Shown here piece by piece: positions 15,068-15,947 of a DNA stretch of 15,947 nucleotides (positions are counted from its first letter, which is position 1; each line of letters starts with the position of its first letter). The DNA lies in contig JAJDEL010000499.1 in assembly GCA_029259835.1 (NCBI GenBank), positions 1 through 15,947 on the forward strand, written 5' to 3'. The stretch comes from Planctomicrobium sp. GTDB taxonomy: Bacteria; Planctomycetota; Planctomycetia; Planctomycetales; Planctomycetaceae. The translations under genes and the position numbers were made by a program. The notes under the pieces are model-generated. The model saw only the letters and a program-made list of their open reading frames with translations, had not been told where the DNA came from and searched no databases.

Positions 15068-15947
15068 ATGGCAAGAACCCTGTTCCGATACACTTCGACA
15101 CACCGATTTGGTGCATCGACATTTCTAGTCGCTGCCACATTGGTAATACAGTTTCTTTGCTTGTCATTGCTGGCGGCCCAAGCAGGCGACCGACCGAATA
15201 TTGTCGTGATCTTTACAGATGACCAAGGCTACGCCGATCTGGGATGCTATGGCAATAAAAAAAACCGGACACCGCGACTGGATCAATTGGCAAAAGAAGG
15301 AACTCGATTCACTTCGTTTTATTCGCAAACAGTCTGTGGGCCATCTCGTTCGGCGTTGCTGACTGGTCGCCATCCACTTCGAAGTCATGGCTGGAGTATG
15401 CCTGCCTCGGAAACCACGTTCGCAGAGCTTATGAGTGGCGTAGGTTATCAAACTGCTTGCATCGGAAAGTGGGATGTTTCCAATCGCTCGCCAATCATTG
15501 ACCGTATGCCGCTCGCACAGGGATTCGACTACTACTTCGGTCCACTTGGGGCCAACGACGGAGGCAGTGTCAAGTTTCATGAAAACAATAGCTCTGCCGG
15601 AGAAACTCGCGATATGGGTGAATTGACGACACTCTACACAGACAAGGTAATTGAGTATCTGAAAAACAAACGTGACGCAAAGAAGCCGTTCGTGCTGTAT
15701 GTCGCGCATACAATGATGCACACGGTGATCGGTGCGTCAGAGCGTTTTCGAGGCAAGTCCGACGGTGATCTGTACGGCGACGTCGTCGAAGAGTTTGATT
15801 ACGAGACCGGTCGATTGCTCGATACGCTTGACGACCTGGGTTTGAACGAAAACACGATGGTCATTTACACCAGCGACAACGGTCCCTGGAACCAGGACAA
15901 ATATACGAAGCGAAAGAAGGGACACCCCAAGGGATCGGTCTTTTGGG
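15068..15947 (+). CDS. Sulfatase (formylglycine-type), 3' end beyond window
   Basis: 293 codons are visible and the frame is still open at the right edge. The chosen ATG at 15068 begins a signal peptide (hydrophobic residues about 18-37, cleavage after AAQA, residue 39). Mature sequence starts with PNIVVIFTDDQGYADLG (43-59), where Asp51 and Asp52 should bind the metal. Cys90 in CGPSR is the C-x-P-x-R site converted to formylglycine by a maturation enzyme. HTMMH (214-218) and SDNG (269-272) are further active-site motifs. The usual GKWHLG motif reads GKWDVS (133-138), so His is replaced by Asp136. A complete sulfatase is roughly 450-550 residues, so the C-terminal subdomain lies outside. Codons for residues 63-65 contain a run of eight As. 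The gap to the FG-GAP gene is 211 bp with no gene, and no Shine-Dalgarno is seen. Role: removing sulfate esters from polysaccharides outside the cytoplasm; substrate unknown. Confidence 0.9.
   Translation, partial: MARTLFRYTSTHRFGASTFLVAATLVIQFLCLSLLAAQAGDRPNIVVIFTDDQGYADLGCYGNKKNRTPRLDQLAKEGTRFTSFYSQTVCGPSRSALLTGRHPLRSHGWSMPASETTFAELMSGVGYQTACIGKWDVSNRSPIIDRMPLAQGFDYYFGPLGANDGGSVKFHENNSSAGETRDMGELTTLYTDKVIEYLKNKRDAKKPFVLYVAHTMMHTVIGASERFRGKSDGDLYGDVVEEFDYETGRLLDTLDDLGLNENTMVIYTSDNGPWNQDKYTKRKKGHPKGSVFW

Noticed and set aside
14872..15222. 116-codon plus-strand frame overlapping the sulfatase start
   Set aside because: It overlaps the signal peptide and first motifs of the sulfatase in another frame and shows no domain pattern.
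15164..15721. 185-codon minus-strand frame opposite the sulfatase
   Set aside because: The plus strand carries the complete set of sulfatase motifs here, so this frame is a shadow.

Overview
This window looks like a piece of a planctomycete chromosome (or a close PVC-group relative). It carries an orphan DUF1501 protein, a PQQ-type beta-propeller, a LamG protein, an FG-GAP/VCBS protein, a sulfatase, a GH43-like hydrolase and DUF4838-type fragments. That combination is typical of planctomycete genomes rich in polysaccharide-degrading genes. Most products carry export signals and Shine-Dalgarno sequences are often weak or absent. The taxonomic call is inferred from gene content only. No rRNA, tRNA, CRISPR array, integrase or transposase was seen.

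Region 1 (1-3540, plus strand) looks eroded. It holds the C-terminal part of a large carbohydrate-active-type protein that enters from the left edge, a signal-peptide-bearing N-terminal fragment of a DUF4838-like protein cut off after about 100 residues, a 3' scrap resembling a cytochrome c / haem-protein C-terminus, and a secreted LamG protein with a seven-repeat propeller inserted in it. The truncated DUF4838 gene and the LamG gene both end inside two copies of the same 33-nt sequence, read in the same frame, so they share a C-terminal tail (PPPT-x-x-DAR-stop).

Region 2 (3541-6660) holds a secreted two-enzyme fusion: an acetyl-xylan-esterase-like alpha/beta hydrolase joined to a class C beta-lactamase-fold serine hydrolase. 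A poorly coding stretch follows, containing one convincing 35-residue single-pass membrane microprotein with a good ribosome binding site.

Region 3 (6663-9292, minus strand) encodes a secreted PQQ-like propeller protein and a Gfo/Idh/MocA oxidoreductase. A near-perfect 33-bp palindrome lies between them. Region 4 (9728-11116, plus strand), divergent from the oxidoreductase, is a Tat-type DUF1501 protein without its usual DUF1549/DUF1553 cytochrome partner.

Region 5 (11475 to the right edge, plus strand) looks like a cluster for sulfated-polysaccharide use. It holds a GH43-like glycosidase interrupted by a single in-frame TAA, then, 16 nt later, a secreted FG-GAP/VCBS protein with nine calcium-loop motifs, then an arylsulfatase with the formylglycine motif CGPSR that runs off the window. 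Together these products would remove acetyl groups, sulfate and sugar residues outside the cytoplasm, with the oxidoreductase a possible sugar-modifying step inside the cell; this metabolic link is inference. No clearly new multi-gene system was identified. The most interesting items are the shared 33-nt gene-end repeat, the nested LamG/propeller architecture, the esterase/serine-hydrolase fusion, the nonsense-interrupted GH43 gene and the hidden microprotein.
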